From assembly GCA_009801015.1 (NCBI GenBank), contig VHZZ01005886.1, forward strand, positions 52,909-75,261: 22,353 nucleotides of DNA, read 5' to 3'. Below are positions 8,514 to 18,881 of the stretch, piece by piece; position 1 is the first letter of the stretch; each line of letters opens with the position of its first letter. The notes under the pieces were generated by a model. The model was not told the DNA's origin, made no database searches, and worked only from the letters and a program-made list of their open reading frames with translations. The DNA comes from Silene noctiflora. Its lineage: Eukaryota; Streptophyta; Magnoliopsida; Caryophyllales; Caryophyllaceae. Position numbers and translations under genes: made by a program.

Positions 8514-10304
8514 TTATTTCGATTGATCGGTGTTCTCGGATGTCGAGGTGTTAAGAGCGACCTGAGAGACATAGGGTTTCAGCTGCAACAAAGGGAACCA
8601 CGATTATCAATCTACACACAAAAAGCTATGAGTTTACAAGCACAAAGGGTAGGAAATATTTTAGAATGGAACGATATATACACACGAGGGACAACTTAAT
8701 ACTGACTATCAATTAGGCAAAGTAAACAAAACAATGTTGATGGGGTCATTCACTGTTTATAAGCTACATAATCAAGACATTTTTCCACAAAACCTAACAG
8801 ACTATAAGCACCTAATACATAGAACTATAGAAGGCATATATCAATTTGCAATGGAACCATTTCCAAGAACAACAAAACGCAACATGTATAGGTTAAACGG
8901 AGTAATCGCTGTAGCTTATTAGGGTGCTCATCATAACAATCTTAATCTATCAGTTTGGTTTGAGTTTTGAGTTAACATTATAGTATATATTACTTACAGA
9001 TGCACCATTTCACCTGAATATATTACTTACAGATGGCAGTCCAACATAGCAGCAGTCTAAAGAAAATTGAATGTCTTTACTGATACAACTAGACATCAGC
9101 AATCATCCAATTAAATATTTTAAAACAGACCAAAAAAAGTAGTATTCCCTCAACAGCAAATAGAGGGTCCTCTTTTGGTTCATTCGTAATAGTAAGATTG
9201 CCAGTAAGATATAATTTTATCCTTAACAAGTGTTTGATGTATGTACGAATTGACTTAATCACATCTTAACTGTTAAGCTCCGCCATTAATTGCTCATCAG
9301 AACATTGTCCGTTAGACTGTTACTCTGTTGGCTAAATTAGTTATGAATCTATCCTTTATCAAACAAACCCCAGTCATAAAAACAGCCAAATCCGTAAAAT
9401 AAAACAACTTGAGTTAGTCCTGTTATCCTAGGCCAATATATAGGGAGTTCATTTGTAATGATGACAGAAAACGCAAGACTAGTGGGGATGTGATCCAGTA
9501 CCTTAAAGTCCATAAGATCAGGTACAACATAGACAGGGAGCTTTGATTGCACAATCACATAGCCACCTGCACCAAAAACTTCCATGTTACTTACCAAGCA
9601 AAAAATAACGAATGCTCGGATTAATGACATCCTTCAACATAAGCCATAACACTCTTCCTACCCTTACCAATAGTGAGGGTTCTGATAACAAGCTTTGACC
9701 ATAAATTAAAAAACCAGGTAACGTTTGTTTTAACTTGCAAAATATCTTGAAATAATGAATCCAAATATTACCACACTCCCTAGTCATAAAGCTCATCATT
9801 ACTCCAAGTAGATTTCTCCCAATAATAATGGTTGGAGGATAATATTATAAACTGGATTTTTACAAATTAGTCGTTCTTTAGCCGTGTTTGTATAAAAAAC
9901 ACAACCCCAGTGAATCAAAGGCTTTTGCAAATTGCAGGATAAGAAAGGTCATATGTACACAGTCTTAAGTCTTAACCTTTGTCGGCTACACTGAAAGAAT
10001 GTTCCTGATAACCCAAAATGAAAATTGCGTTGGGTGACTACTACTTCCTCAAAATGAACCCCAGCGACAAGTGATTAATCGTCATAGAACGGAAACCATA
10101 CAATATAAAGAACAATGAATGACAAGGGAAAGAATGATAGGAATAAAGGAAAGAGAGACCTTTGCGAGTATGGAAACCAGTGGGTTTACAATTCTTCCCT
10201 TTATAGTAATTCCGGGGCGCCCGCTTTGACGAAAGGATATCAAGTGAGGATGTACGCTTCCGACGCATAGCCCTTCCCAATCCCAGAATCAATCCCAGCG
10301 GCAT
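8514..10304 (-). CDS. mitochondrial large ribosomal subunit protein mL41
   Basis: Three coding exons on the minus strand, 10304-10160, 9566-9502 and 8582-8514, join in frame to 92 aa. Introns are 593 bp (donor AAAG|GTCTCT, acceptor GTGCAG|GTGG) and 919 bp (donor TAAG|GTACTG, acceptor TTGCAG|CTGA). The family (MRP-L27/mL41) shows as the basic N-terminus MPLGLILGLGRAMRRKRTSS, then YYKGKNCKPTGFHTRKGGY (34-51), LPVYVVPDLMDFKLKPYV (58-75) and a short polar tail ending DQSK. Plant mL41 proteins are about this size and carry these same motifs. The protein is built into the mitochondrial 60S-type subunit; the Arg/Lys-rich start fits matrix import and rRNA binding. The ATG at 10304 is the first in the predicted spliced message. 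Confidence 0.9.
8985..9035. repeat. short tandem duplication in an mL41 intron
   Basis: ATATATTACTTACAGATG occurs exactly at 8985-9002 and again at 9018-9035, 33 bases apart. It looks like a local duplication in the second coding intron of mL41. Confidence 0.6.
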
Positions 10305-10660
10305 CGTATATTTTCTGTTTATTCACAAACATTCAAACAAATTCCGATACACCACTCACATACTACCGGAAAACTGAAATGAAGGCAGTCAAATTCCCAT
10401 ACACCAATCAACATTGCATTACCTAATCTTCAATTAAACTAAATCGACTAAACCTAATTGCACACAAGTAGTTTAAAATTAAAGGAAATTAAAAAATAAA
10501 TACGAAAATACCAGGAAAAAAGAGTCGAAGACGGCTGACGGAACGACGATGTGTTGACGGTTGCTGTTTACTCCGAAGAGGCGGCGATGATGAAATTGAG
10601 AGGATGAGATAGCCAGGGACTCAGAGTGAGAGAGAAAGGCGTGAGAAATGAAAGTTTTGG
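10305..10660 (-). other. mL41 leader exon and 5' UTR intron (predicted)
   Basis: A pyrimidine-rich, GC-richer segment on the minus strand (about 10660 to 10512) contains no ATG. It ends at a donor, TCCTG|GTATTT. An acceptor, AAACAG|AAAATATACG, lies at 10317-10315, just 10 bases before the start codon. Splicing would remove a 197-bp intron (10511-10315) and leave an ATG-free leader. Leader introns are common in plant housekeeping genes and often raise expression. The transcription start is not defined. Confidence 0.6.
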
Positions 10661-10674
10661 GCTTGCTTGGCCCA
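10658..10674 (-). promoter_or_regulatory. paired site II (TGGGCY) elements of mL41
   Basis: TGGGCT (10658-10663 as written on +) and GGCCCA (10669-10674, TGGGCC on the other strand) lie within 17 bases of each other at the upstream edge of the mL41 leader. No TATA box was seen nearby. Site II elements are typical of plant promoters for ribosomal and mitochondrial proteins and are bound by TCP factors. Confidence 0.55.
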
Positions 10675-11011
10675 TGTAAACAAACAATTGTCCAGTTTTA
10701 AGGTTCCGTTTCGGTTCATCGCCGAACCCAATCTAGAAACAAGCGGTTTCCGGGTTTTTTATTTTCATTTTTTGTCCTTTGCTTAACGGTGAACACCCCG
10801 ATTTTAGATTATAGAGATTATTTAATTTAATTGCGGTTAGGAAAAGTATCTATTCATCATTCGTTACATGGGCATTGTGTTACAGTTTTGTACTCACTTT
10901 TATTGGGTTGTGGCGCGCACCCTTGTGCACAACAAGACAAGAATGCAAGTAATAATGAATCTCGTGCTAGTGAGGGATCTTCCACAAGCAGGCTTCTCGA
11001 GTGTCGGAGTA

Positions 11012-11186
11012 TGTATCGGTAATCGTATACACAACCGTCAACGTTCGACACACGAATGCAATCGATTATTGAAAACAAACAATCTGAATTAACAATCTTA
11101 ATGGTTGGAATCAATTTTCCTTGATTAACACTACTCCTTGGAATTTCTTAATCATTGTATCGGTAAGCGTATACACAACCGTCAAC
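11012..11186. repeat. 31-bp direct repeat, 144 bp apart
   Basis: The two copies, 11012-11042 and 11156-11186, begin TGTATCGGTAA and end CACAACCGTCAAC, with one mismatch (T/G at position 12). A second word pair, TTGTGGCGCG, occurs near 10906 and 11212. No coding frame explains them. This may be the relic of a tandem structure or the two ends of a small element. Confidence 0.6.
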
Positions 11187-11587
11187 AATTCAATCCAGTA
11201 CTTTTGCCAAATTGTGGCGCGTGTAGACATACCCTCACTAAGCACAATACCCTTAAGTATCGGACCGTAATACAATGCTAATCAAAACGATATCGAATAA
11301 TGGGCCGATCACTGCGAAGATTCCGGGTTTTGGCCGGCCACGTAAAAATGAAAAGTTTTAGGTCCAACCCAAGTTATAGCGTTCAATTAAATAGTGGGTT
11401 GGGCTGTGTCTATGGCCAAGTATTAATGTCACCTTAAGACCCTAATTACCCAGTGGAGGTCATATTCACATGACGGACACAGATGTCATGGTGTCACCTT
11501 TTGTGTCCATTTGTTTTCTTTAGCAGTTTAATAAAAATATAAATATAAATGTCAACTTTTAACTTGGTTTTCAATAAATCAAATGGT

Positions 11588-11755
11588 CACAAATTCTTGT
11601 TGAAGACGGACACTATCCGTCACAGCTGAAGATGACACTAATTATGGGGTGCTTCATTTCTCCCCCACTTGCCCTCGCGTTTACCTTATTATGAGAGAGA
11701 CACTATTCATCTTCAGCTTGTGACGGATATTGTCCGTCACAAACAAGACGTTTTG
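11588..11755. mobile_element. 168-bp MITE with 9-bp target duplications
   Basis: Perfect 9-bp duplications TCAAATGGT flank the element (11579-11587 and 11756-11764). The left arm, CACAAATTCTTGTTGAAGAC then GGACACTATCCGTCACAGCTGAAGATGACAC in essence, is the imperfect inverse of the right arm ending GTCACAAACAAGACGTTTTG. Arms of about 55 bp surround a non-repeated centre. A 9-bp duplication points to the Mutator superfamily. There is no coding capacity. A diverged relative lies at 6270-6401. Confidence 0.8.
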
Positions 11756-11896
11756 TCAAATGGTAATAGAAGAAGAAAATAATTACTTTGATCATTGCAC
11801 TATGAAAGTTTATCCTTCCCCGAAGGCTTAATTTTGACTTTAAATTATAACGACAACTCCCGAATATGAGTAAGAAGAGCCAAGAGATCAATATTT

Positions 11897-12151
11897 TTTC
11901 CATTTCATTGAATTCTATACATTTACTTTTTGGACACTATTCACAAGTGGAATGAATTTTCAATACAATTTTTAATATATAGCATAAAAATAGTCATGAG
12001 AGATCTTGTTTAAATTGTCTTGTCGAGTACATTGTGAATATCAAATTTTTATAATTTTTATCAATATATAACTAAATAAATGAATAAAAGAAAACAGACA
12101 TTGATAAACGTGCATAAAGCAAATGTATAGAATCTAATGGAATGGAGGAAG
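11897..12151. mobile_element. Stowaway-like MITE with decayed left end
   Basis: TTCTATACATTTACTTTTTG inside the left end pairs with the reverse of GCATAAAGCAAATGTATAGA inside the right end. The right terminus, AATGGAATGGAGGAAG then TA, has the GGAGGNAG-TA form of a Stowaway end. The matching CTCCCTCC is lost on the left. The core is AT-rich and has no frame. Confidence 0.5.
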
Positions 12152-12249
12152 TATAAAAATATCAACAATTCTCCTATAAACCGATTTACATAAGCATTAT
12201 TCTAAAATCAAGTGATTATTTACCTAAAAACCCTCCACTAAAATAACTT

Positions 12250-12420
12250 ACTCCCTCCAATTTTCTATTATCTTCCCTCTTTCCTTTTTCATTTTTCATT
12301 TGATTATCTTCTCTCTTTCTTTTTTCATTTGATTATCTTCCTCTTTCCTTTTTTTGGCAAGTTTTATTCATTTTTTTATTAATTTATCTCTCCTAAAAAA
12401 TCAACAACTCCCATTACTTT
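12250..12420. repeat. lone CTCCCTCC end and pyrimidine-rich repeats
   Basis: TACTCCCTCC is followed by imperfect repeats of a TGATTATCTTCNTCTTTC unit (about 12300-12350). No matching right terminus was found, so it is only a possible broken Stowaway-like end. Confidence 0.3.
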
Positions 12421-13254
12421 ATTTATTCATTATTCATTATTTATTATTTTTTCTCTCATAACTTTACCACTTATAATACTTTACAATTTATGGTAATATG
12501 TTTTATCAATTGTAAACACATTTAACGGTAAAATAATTATAAAATCTCGTCATATTATTTCAGATCAAAATCACCGTTTAGCTTGTATATTGGGTATATT
12601 TTCATCCAAGAGTCCCAACTAAGCCCAACCCAGCATGGTTGGTGAAGTCGTATCAGTACTCAGTAGTACACTAAAACGTAACAACATTAAAGACGAAAAG
12701 GTCAAATTAATTGGGTGCTTGAATAAAGAGCATTGGACCACTAGCTAGACCGCTCAGGATGGCGTCAGCAAGATCTCACGCACTAGTTCAGGTTTATTTT
12801 AGCAGATACAATAACGTACAAAAATAGATCTAAAAATTCTGAATAAAATAAGAGGTCACAGAAAATCAAAGAGGGGCTCAGAAAATGTCCCCCTTTATTT
12901 TACAATTTCCAAGTTTCAAGTGAGGTCACCATTTGTGTTCTTCTTAAACAAAATCAAAGTCACAGTCTCATCTTTTATTTAAGTAAATGACCTACTAAGT
13001 GTTGCATCTTGCATGATGCGTGCCTTTCCTTCTCTTATATTTTTGTGTAATTTCGTCTTCTTAGATTGTGACCATTCCTTATCAGTCATGCTCTTGGGCC
13101 TTTTCTCACGTGGTTCTCTCGTGGCTATGTGTTCTCTTCCTTCTGTCTTGCTTTGGCCGTCAGCTTTCCAAGATTTTATTTGGTTTTTCTATAACTTTGG
13201 TTTATTCTTATCTTCTATAACTTCACTTCAATTCCATGTGTCTTTACATATTTA
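12421..13254. other. intergenic DNA, no supported gene
   Basis: An 80-codon hydrophobic frame at 13013-13255 resembles nothing known and ends right at the solo LTR. I do not consider it a gene. The rest is AT-rich with no bounded repeat. Confidence 0.4.
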
Positions 13255-13259
13255 GTTCT

Positions 13260-13938
13260 TGTTATTCAGACGAGCAGTAACAATGAAATAAGAATCAGAA
13301 ATACCGCAAAAGAAAGGTAGTGACGTGGACGGACCACTGCCTTGAAAACTATTTCTCCGGTACGACCGTGGTGGCGATCAACAATTGACCGGTAGTTCCC
13401 CAAGGATTACACTACTGCTACCTTACAGACTCGCCCACTCGAGAATGCAAGGCCTAGAACGACCTCAAAACTTTACCCAGAAATGAAGAATTTAGAAGAG
13501 AGAAACAGAGAGGAGAATGTGAATTGTGTGTCAACACGTAATTAAGGCATAATAATCGCCCTTAATTACAGAACCGTAACAGTCATGTTTGACTGACAGA
13601 TCTTTCACACTCAAGAGATTCACTGAATGTAGACGGTCCACTTTACACAAAACGTGAAGTCAGACGCGGTCCAAAAAGATAGGCACAGCCCGCCACGGGC
13701 GATTGCCGAATCCCGAATCCGGATCCGGGCCGGGCCGGGATCCGGATCCGGGCGCGGCGCGGCGCGGGTGTGAGCTGAATTAAGCACCTCACAAGTCTTT
13801 ACAAAAGACTCCCAAGACCCACTAGTAATAAGGTGAGGTGGAGAGTGTTATATAAACACATATAACACCCACTTCCTCACCAATGTGGGACAATTGGAGT
13901 TTTCATATTTTGGCTCTTACAGGCCTCTACTTCCAACA
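13260..13938 (-). mobile_element. solo LTR of a Copia-type retrotransposon, 679 bp
   Basis: Read on the minus strand, the LTR begins TGTTGGAAGT and ends CTGAATAACA, so it has TG...CA ends with TGTT/AACA inversion. GTTCT duplications flank it exactly (13255-13259 and 13939-13943). On the minus strand a TATATAA box lies near 13850, followed by a leader with a very GC-rich patch (about 13705-13768, GGATCCGG and GCGCG words). There is no internal region or second LTR, so it is a solo LTR made by recombination. The start sequence TGTTGGAAGT and the 5-bp duplication fit Ty1/Copia, but other LTR lineages cannot be excluded. Confidence 0.8.
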
Positions 13939-13943
13939 GTTCT

Positions 13944-15992
13944 TTGTTTGCAAGGGTAAACATAAGATACGGAGTATAAGTAAAGTTTTTCTTAATGTAA
14001 TTATTCGGTGTAGTCCATATTCGAGCAGGTTAGGAGTATTAGAGCCTTGAAGCTCTCCTCTCCAGCACGCTTTAACACGTACTGTTGCATTCTCCAAGCT
14101 TATATGTAAACTTAAAATGAGCGAGGGGAAATTTTATGAAGATAATATCGACTAGATTTGAAGGCATTAGAATTTAAGCCGTGATACATATTGTAAGTTG
14201 TAACAGATAAAATCGAAAAAGTTACTCCAAAGACAACTAGAAAAATTACTTGCAATCATTTGGAAGAGTACGAAATGAAAATCAAAATGCGTTCAGATGA
14301 AGTAAAAAGCAACATAGAACAATAATTGACTAAATTTCATGGGTGTGTGTGTTAAAGAGGGAAAGCAGCAACAATACGGCTGCCGTTACAAGGATAAGTA
14401 GGCCAAATTCATAACATTTTTTTTCAAATGGACAAAGACAACCACTTAACCTAGGGCCATAACATGAGAGGATGACAAAGTTTGCACTTTAGGAGGTATT
14501 TAAACGTAAACTACTCATGTGTACTCTACATTATTAGTGTTAGAACGGTTTTAACACTACTTATTCAATATATTATTTCTATAAAAATCATGCAAAATAT
14601 AAAGATGCGTTGAGATTTCAAGAGTATTGTTGATTCTCTCGTAGTTACTGCCCCAAAAAATTAAATAAGATAGCTCATAATCTAGCGAAAAAAGACTATA
14701 ATGTATGCATCGAGTAATAATGGTGGATAGTTCTCCTAGTACCCAACAAATTAAAGCGATAGTTTAATGTCACAAATAAAGTAATACTATACGTACATAA
14801 CATTAAGATGTTCGATGTACATAGGTGTGCTTCAATAAATGGAATTTGGTTCACCGAATTAGTTAAGGACAAGGTCAAAGGGGATTACTGTTGTCTTTAT
14901 GTAAGATGTTAGTATATGAACTTGTTTCGTAGGTTTCTGTATATAGATCGAGGATACAATCTTTTGGAAATCATATCTTAGAGTTCCAGTTAAATAAGGT
15001 GTTTTGGTGAAAAAAAATAGAACCAGGAAGATCTCATAATTAGAATCAAGCAGTGGAAAAAAAAAAGAACAATTAGAATAAGCATGCTTTAGGTGAAAAA
15101 AATAATTAGAGTTTGAAGGTAAGAGAAAGTATAACGAGTTTCTTATACAATAATTGACGGGCTATTCTAGGGATATTATTGGTGATATATTTATGAATTG
15201 TAATACGGGAAGTACAGAAGGTGTTTTCTCAATTTCTTGTAACTAGGATCTAAATTGAATTTTAACTTGATACGGTAAAGTTGTGCCCGACTATACTGTT
15301 TTATAGTGAATGCCAGTCAATTTGATACGTGGTTTATCCTGCCTCCACTATTTGACGTACATATTGATTCATCTTATTATGACTTGTAGATTATTTACTT
15401 TTTACGATTTATTAGTCGATTAGTTGCTCAAGTTGTAGTACTTGTACCTTAGATACACTAATTTTCTCGGTAACATATAGAACTCGGGAAAAAAAGAGCG
15501 CAAAACTTAAAAGGAGATGACTTGTTACAAAGATTAATTTCATACTAGACAATAAATATGATGGACTACATCACAATAGTGCAAAATGATTAAAACCCAA
15601 AATGCGACTAGATATGAAATAGGGTCACCATCTGAAGACACCATATTTGGGTCCTTGATGGTTAAAAAGACAACGACATGGTCCGATTCATTTAAGAGCG
15701 TAGTTGCCATTTTAGTTTGTAATGTCTTGAGTTCACCATCTATGCATCAAAACCATCACAAATATGGGTCACGCAAGGACTCTAGTTATGGGACCCCACA
15801 TCTTATGGTTTCCCACATTTTATTAGCCAATCATAGCAATGGGGGATAGTCATCTTCTAACTATTCTAGGCCGTTTTGCTTCTACCTAATTGCATAATGC
15901 ATAACCCTCGATTGAAATCGCCTTCTATGGAGTATGATTGGTATAAACTAAGTCCACATAGTCACATAACTAGTGGTCAAATGTGAGGGAAA
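13944..15992. other. 2-kb AT-rich intergenic region, nothing recognised
   Basis: Only short frames without family resemblance occur. The longest, 87 codons at 15586-15849, has no recognisable motif, and parts of it repeat loosely (TCACCATCT and ATATGGGTC/ATATTTGGGTCC words). No bounded element was found. Confidence 0.4.
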
Positions 15993-16000
15993 ACAACACT

Positions 16001-16269
16001 CAAGGCGGATCCAGGATTTAATGTTTGTGGTAACAAAAATAAATTAGTCTATATATGTATGTAAAGGGATTTGAACTCGGGTCAATTGGTGGAAAAATAA
16101 AGCCTTCACCATTGAACCACAAGATGTTTATTACACATTTAAGGGAATAATATTTACTTATCTAGTACTCAACAGTAATTAGGGTAACAAAAGTTCGTCT
16201 TCTAAACCATTTTTTTTATGTTTGGGGTAGCAGCCGCCACCCGTTGCTACTAGGTGGGGTCTGCCCCTG
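16001..16269 (-). mobile_element. hAT-like MITE with tRNA-like internal boxes
   Basis: The ends read CAAGGCGGATCC on the left and CAGGGGCAGACC from the right (reverse strand). The flanks ACAACACT (15993-16000) and ACAACACC (16270-16277) match at 7 of 8 bases, a hAT-sized duplication. On the minus strand TGGTTCAATGGT (16119-16108) resembles a pol III box A and GAGTTCAAATCCC (16078-16066) a box B, at tRNA-like spacing. There is no poly(A) or poly(T) tail. It is either a hAT MITE that took in a tRNA-like segment or a SINE-derived element. There is no coding capacity. Confidence 0.6.
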
Positions 16270-16308
16270 ACAACACCCTTACACAACTATATGAGGTGAC
16301 TAGGAACT

Positions 16309-16640
16309 CTCTCATAAGACGGTAGCTTCTACTTATATATATATATATATATATATATGGCACAAACCTTTGTTAGTTCCTACTTTCTAGGCATGCTCAT
16401 TTTATCTTATCGACCATATTTGACCTATTTTAAGTTTAAGACATGTATTACCGTCTTAATCAAGAATTGGTGACTATATCATTTTACACAAATTATTATT
16501 TGTGACGAATCAAACAAAACATGCATGAATAGATAAAGACAAGTTATTTGTGACTCCTAGAGTCTTAGGCACGATTTTTGTCTTATCTACACATATAAGT
16601 GATATAACTTGTGACGCATATACTCGTCATAAGAGAGACT
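16309..16640. mobile_element. probable MITE with internal (TA)n tract
   Basis: CTCTCTCATAAGACGG at the left is the imperfect inverse of CGTCATAAGAGAG at the right (about 16620-16640). Inside, TTGTGACG and ACCGTCTTAATCAAG words recur in the style of the GACGG-type MITEs elsewhere in the window. A (TA)12 tract (16334-16358) lies just inside the left end. Target duplications were not found, so the limits are approximate. Confidence 0.4.
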
Positions 16641-17111
16641 TACTGATCCTTTTATATAGATGTCGCCATATAAAGTGCAACAATTATAAAGAAGCCATTA
16701 CAACATGAACAACACTACATGTCTACATGTAAGTGACAACTATGACAAGGCAACACTCCATTTGAAGAAAGCACAATTTAAAATTTGAAATTTGATGTGA
16801 TCAACCTCACAAGAGCACCTCATAATCACAATTGATAAAATACATAAAGACATGAATTAACCAAGCATTAACACTTGCAAAAATCAATATCACTTCCAAA
16901 TATACTTTTTACAATTGGTATTATAATCAACATAACTTCATTCCTAGCCCAATAGATTAAACATAAGAAGAAAAAAAAAACACCTAATCAAGAACTTCAA
17001 TTACATTACCAGTTTACCACTACTACAAAGGCATCAAAAACCACTAATTTCCAAGCAAAATTACACAAGATTAACACCAATACCACCCTAATTAACCTGA
17101 ATTAACCTGAA
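16641..17111. other. 3' flank of SCL4/7
   Basis: AT-rich region with no gene, presumably including the 3' UTR of the GRAS gene. ATTAACCTGA occurs twice in tandem at 17091-17110, just past the stop codon. Confidence 0.4.
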
Positions 17112-18881
17112 TTAATGCCAAGATGAAACCGTAAGAAGAGGAACATCACCCCAAGCTAATGATAGAAACCCAGGTAACGAATCGACTAATTTATACGACG
17201 AACTATAATTATAATTCCACAATAATAACTTAGCTTGACTGTTTGCATAATGACTAAAGGCTACCGGCTCGAAACCGGCATTTTCCATTAACCCCTTCCA
17301 TTCTTCCTTGCTTGCCATCCTTTCTCTTTCGGTACCCGGTAATTCCGGTCCAACACACCCCATTATCCTGCGTCCGTAAATAAACCGCTCTATTTCACCC
17401 CGGTCGGATGAGTCCCGGTCCATGTTTGGCTCAAGCGACTCGAATACAGCTGAGTAATATTTAAGTGCGGTTTTAAACCGAGGTAAAAACCCGACCCGAT
17501 TTAATCCGACCTCGTACTCACCTAATGTGACGATATCAGGGTTTAATGATTTGGCTAACTCTAGCGCCGCCATCACAGGTTTTGCACTTTCGTCTAATAA
17601 ATTATACAGCTGGAGCATAAAGTTAACGGCTAGTACCTCATCCGCGTCAACCCGGAAACACGACCCGTTTAGCTCGGTAACAGGAGTGAGAATCGGGTCA
17701 AACTCGAAGTTGAGATCTAGAACTTTTGCGAAGTCCCGAAGACGGTTACCTGTTGCTAAGAGGAGTTGAGCGGGTGATGGGCCGAGACCCGGGGCAGGAA
17801 TACCCGAGATCCGAATACTTTCGGGTTTTCCATTGGGTCGGGTTGCTAGAGCTTGTAGCAAGGCGGCCCATTGAACTCCTTGGACTATACCGAAATCGAT
17901 AATATGGATACGGGTCGAGTTATCCGTTGCTTCGAGGATAGCTTGGTTTGCTGTCAAGTGAGCGAACTTGGAGTACGGACACGCGTCGTTTAATGCTTTG
18001 TATGAGAGGGTAAACTCCTCAGACGTCGTCGTTTCGGTGTCAAACTCAGCTGAGGAGAGTCTGGAGTAGAGCGCCTCGGAGAAGTAGTGAGCGACTCGCT
18101 GAGTCGGATTGCCGTGTTGAGAAATCGAGTCTCTGAGTCGAGCGAGTGATCTGAGAGCGAGTTTGGGTTCGGTGTCGGTAAGTTTTGCGCAGTCGAGTAA
18201 AGCGGTGAATAGAGGCGGCCATGAGGTGGAGTCTTGGTCTGGAACGACATCGTCTCGGTCGGGTTCTAAAACGACGTCGTTTGGAGTTGGTATTGGGGTT
18301 GGTATTGGGCTGGGCTTGGGAGAAGAGTGGGCCCAATCAGCAACGGTCGGATTATTATTATTATTATTATTGTGAGAGAAGATGACGCGAGAGAGATCGG
18401 CGGGCGGCGTAGCCGTAGTGGAAGGGGGACACGTGGCAATAGAAAAGGGGTCAAGGGTGGTGAAGTCAGCAGGAGCGTGATGCCAGGTGTCAGAAGACGA
18501 TTGGATCATAGGAACAGAAGCAGGACCAATCAAACCCTCCATCCACTCGTCGGAGTCAAACTCAGTAGCATGCCCACCACCAGCGGCGCTACAGAAATCA
18601 ACAAATTGAGAGAAGTGGAAGCCGTGATCGTCGGTGTCGAAGACGGGGGCGGAACCAGCAATGGAGAGAGGGGGGCTGGGGGAGATGGAAGGGGCCCACG
18701 GGGGTAAACAAAAGGGGTTAAATTGAGGCGGTGGCTGGTGAGGGTGGAGTGGGCCAGGAGGGTTGTTATGGTGTTGGTGGTTGTGGTGGTGGTGTTGTTG
18801 TTGCTGTTGTTGTTGGTTGATGACTTGTTGGGCGATAGCCATGAGATTACCGCTATCAGAAGGAGCGCACATATAAGCCAT
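17112..18881 (-). CDS. SCL4: GRAS transcription regulator, SCARECROW-LIKE 4/7 type
   Basis: This uninterrupted 589-codon frame matches Arabidopsis SCL4/SCL7 from end to end. It opens MAYMC...[12 protein letters not shown], as SCL4 does, and carries the shared acidic motif [13 protein letters not shown] (107-119). A variable low-complexity region follows, with Gln 23-29, His-rich 30-38, Asn 171-177 and Pro/Thr 188-200. The GRAS domain spans about 220-589: leucine repeat I from LLDCAKL (228), [14 protein letters not shown] (305-318), the VHIID-equivalent IHIIDFG (325-331), leucine repeat II around [10 protein letters not shown] (381-390), the PFYRE region [14 protein letters not shown] (452-465), and SAW with W528, W555, W577 and W588. 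GRAS proteins act in the nucleus by partnering DNA-binding factors. SCL7 in Arabidopsis is linked to stress tolerance. Lack of introns is usual for the family. SCL4 versus SCL7 cannot be decided. Confidence 0.95.
   Translation of the reverse strand: MAYMCAPSDSGNLMAIAQQVINQQQQQQQHHHHNHQHHNNPPGPLHPHQPPPQFNPFCLPPWAPSISPSPPLSIAGSAPVFDTDDHGFHFSQFVDFCSAAGGGHATEFDSDEWMEGLIGPASVPMIQSSSDTWHHAPADFTTLDPFSIATCPPSTTATPPADLSRVIFSHNNNNNNNPTVADWAHSSPKPSPIPTPIPTPNDVVLEPDRDDVVPDQDSTSWPPLFTALLDCAKLTDTEPKLALRSLARLRDSISQHGNPTQRVAHYFSEALYSRLSSAEFDTETTTSEEFTLSYKALNDACPYSKFAHLTANQAILEATDNSTRIHIIDFGIVQGVQWAALLQALATRPNGKPESIRISGIPAPGLGPSPAQLLLATGNRLRDFAKVLDLNFEFDPILTPVTELNGSCFRVDADEVLAVNFMLQLYNLLDESAKPVMAALELAKSLNPDIVTLGEYEVGLNRVGFLPRFKTALKYYSAVFESLEPNMDRDSSDRGEIERFIYGRRIMGCVGPELPGTERERMASKEEWKGLMENAGFEPVAFSHYANSQAKLLLWNYNYSSSYKLVDSLPGFLSLAWGDVPLLTVSSWH
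18350..18371 (-). repeat. trinucleotide microsatellite coding poly-Asn in SCL4/7
   Basis: An ATT repeat on the + strand (AAT in the coding sense) encodes the seven-Asn run at residues 171-177. Its pure codon use makes it a likely length polymorphism. Confidence 0.8.

Noticed and set aside
12250..12540. Complete Stowaway element beginning at CTCCCTCC
   Set aside because: No inverted right end or TA duplication could be found, so only a lone end is reported.
13013..13255. 80-codon hydrophobic frame with an ATG
   Set aside because: No motif, no homologue recognised, AT-rich context, and it stops just at the solo LTR insertion site. Chance is the simplest reading.
16334..16358. (TA)n tract as a promoter TATA box
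   Set aside because: It is a simple dinucleotide repeat inside a probable MITE with no gene downstream on either strand.
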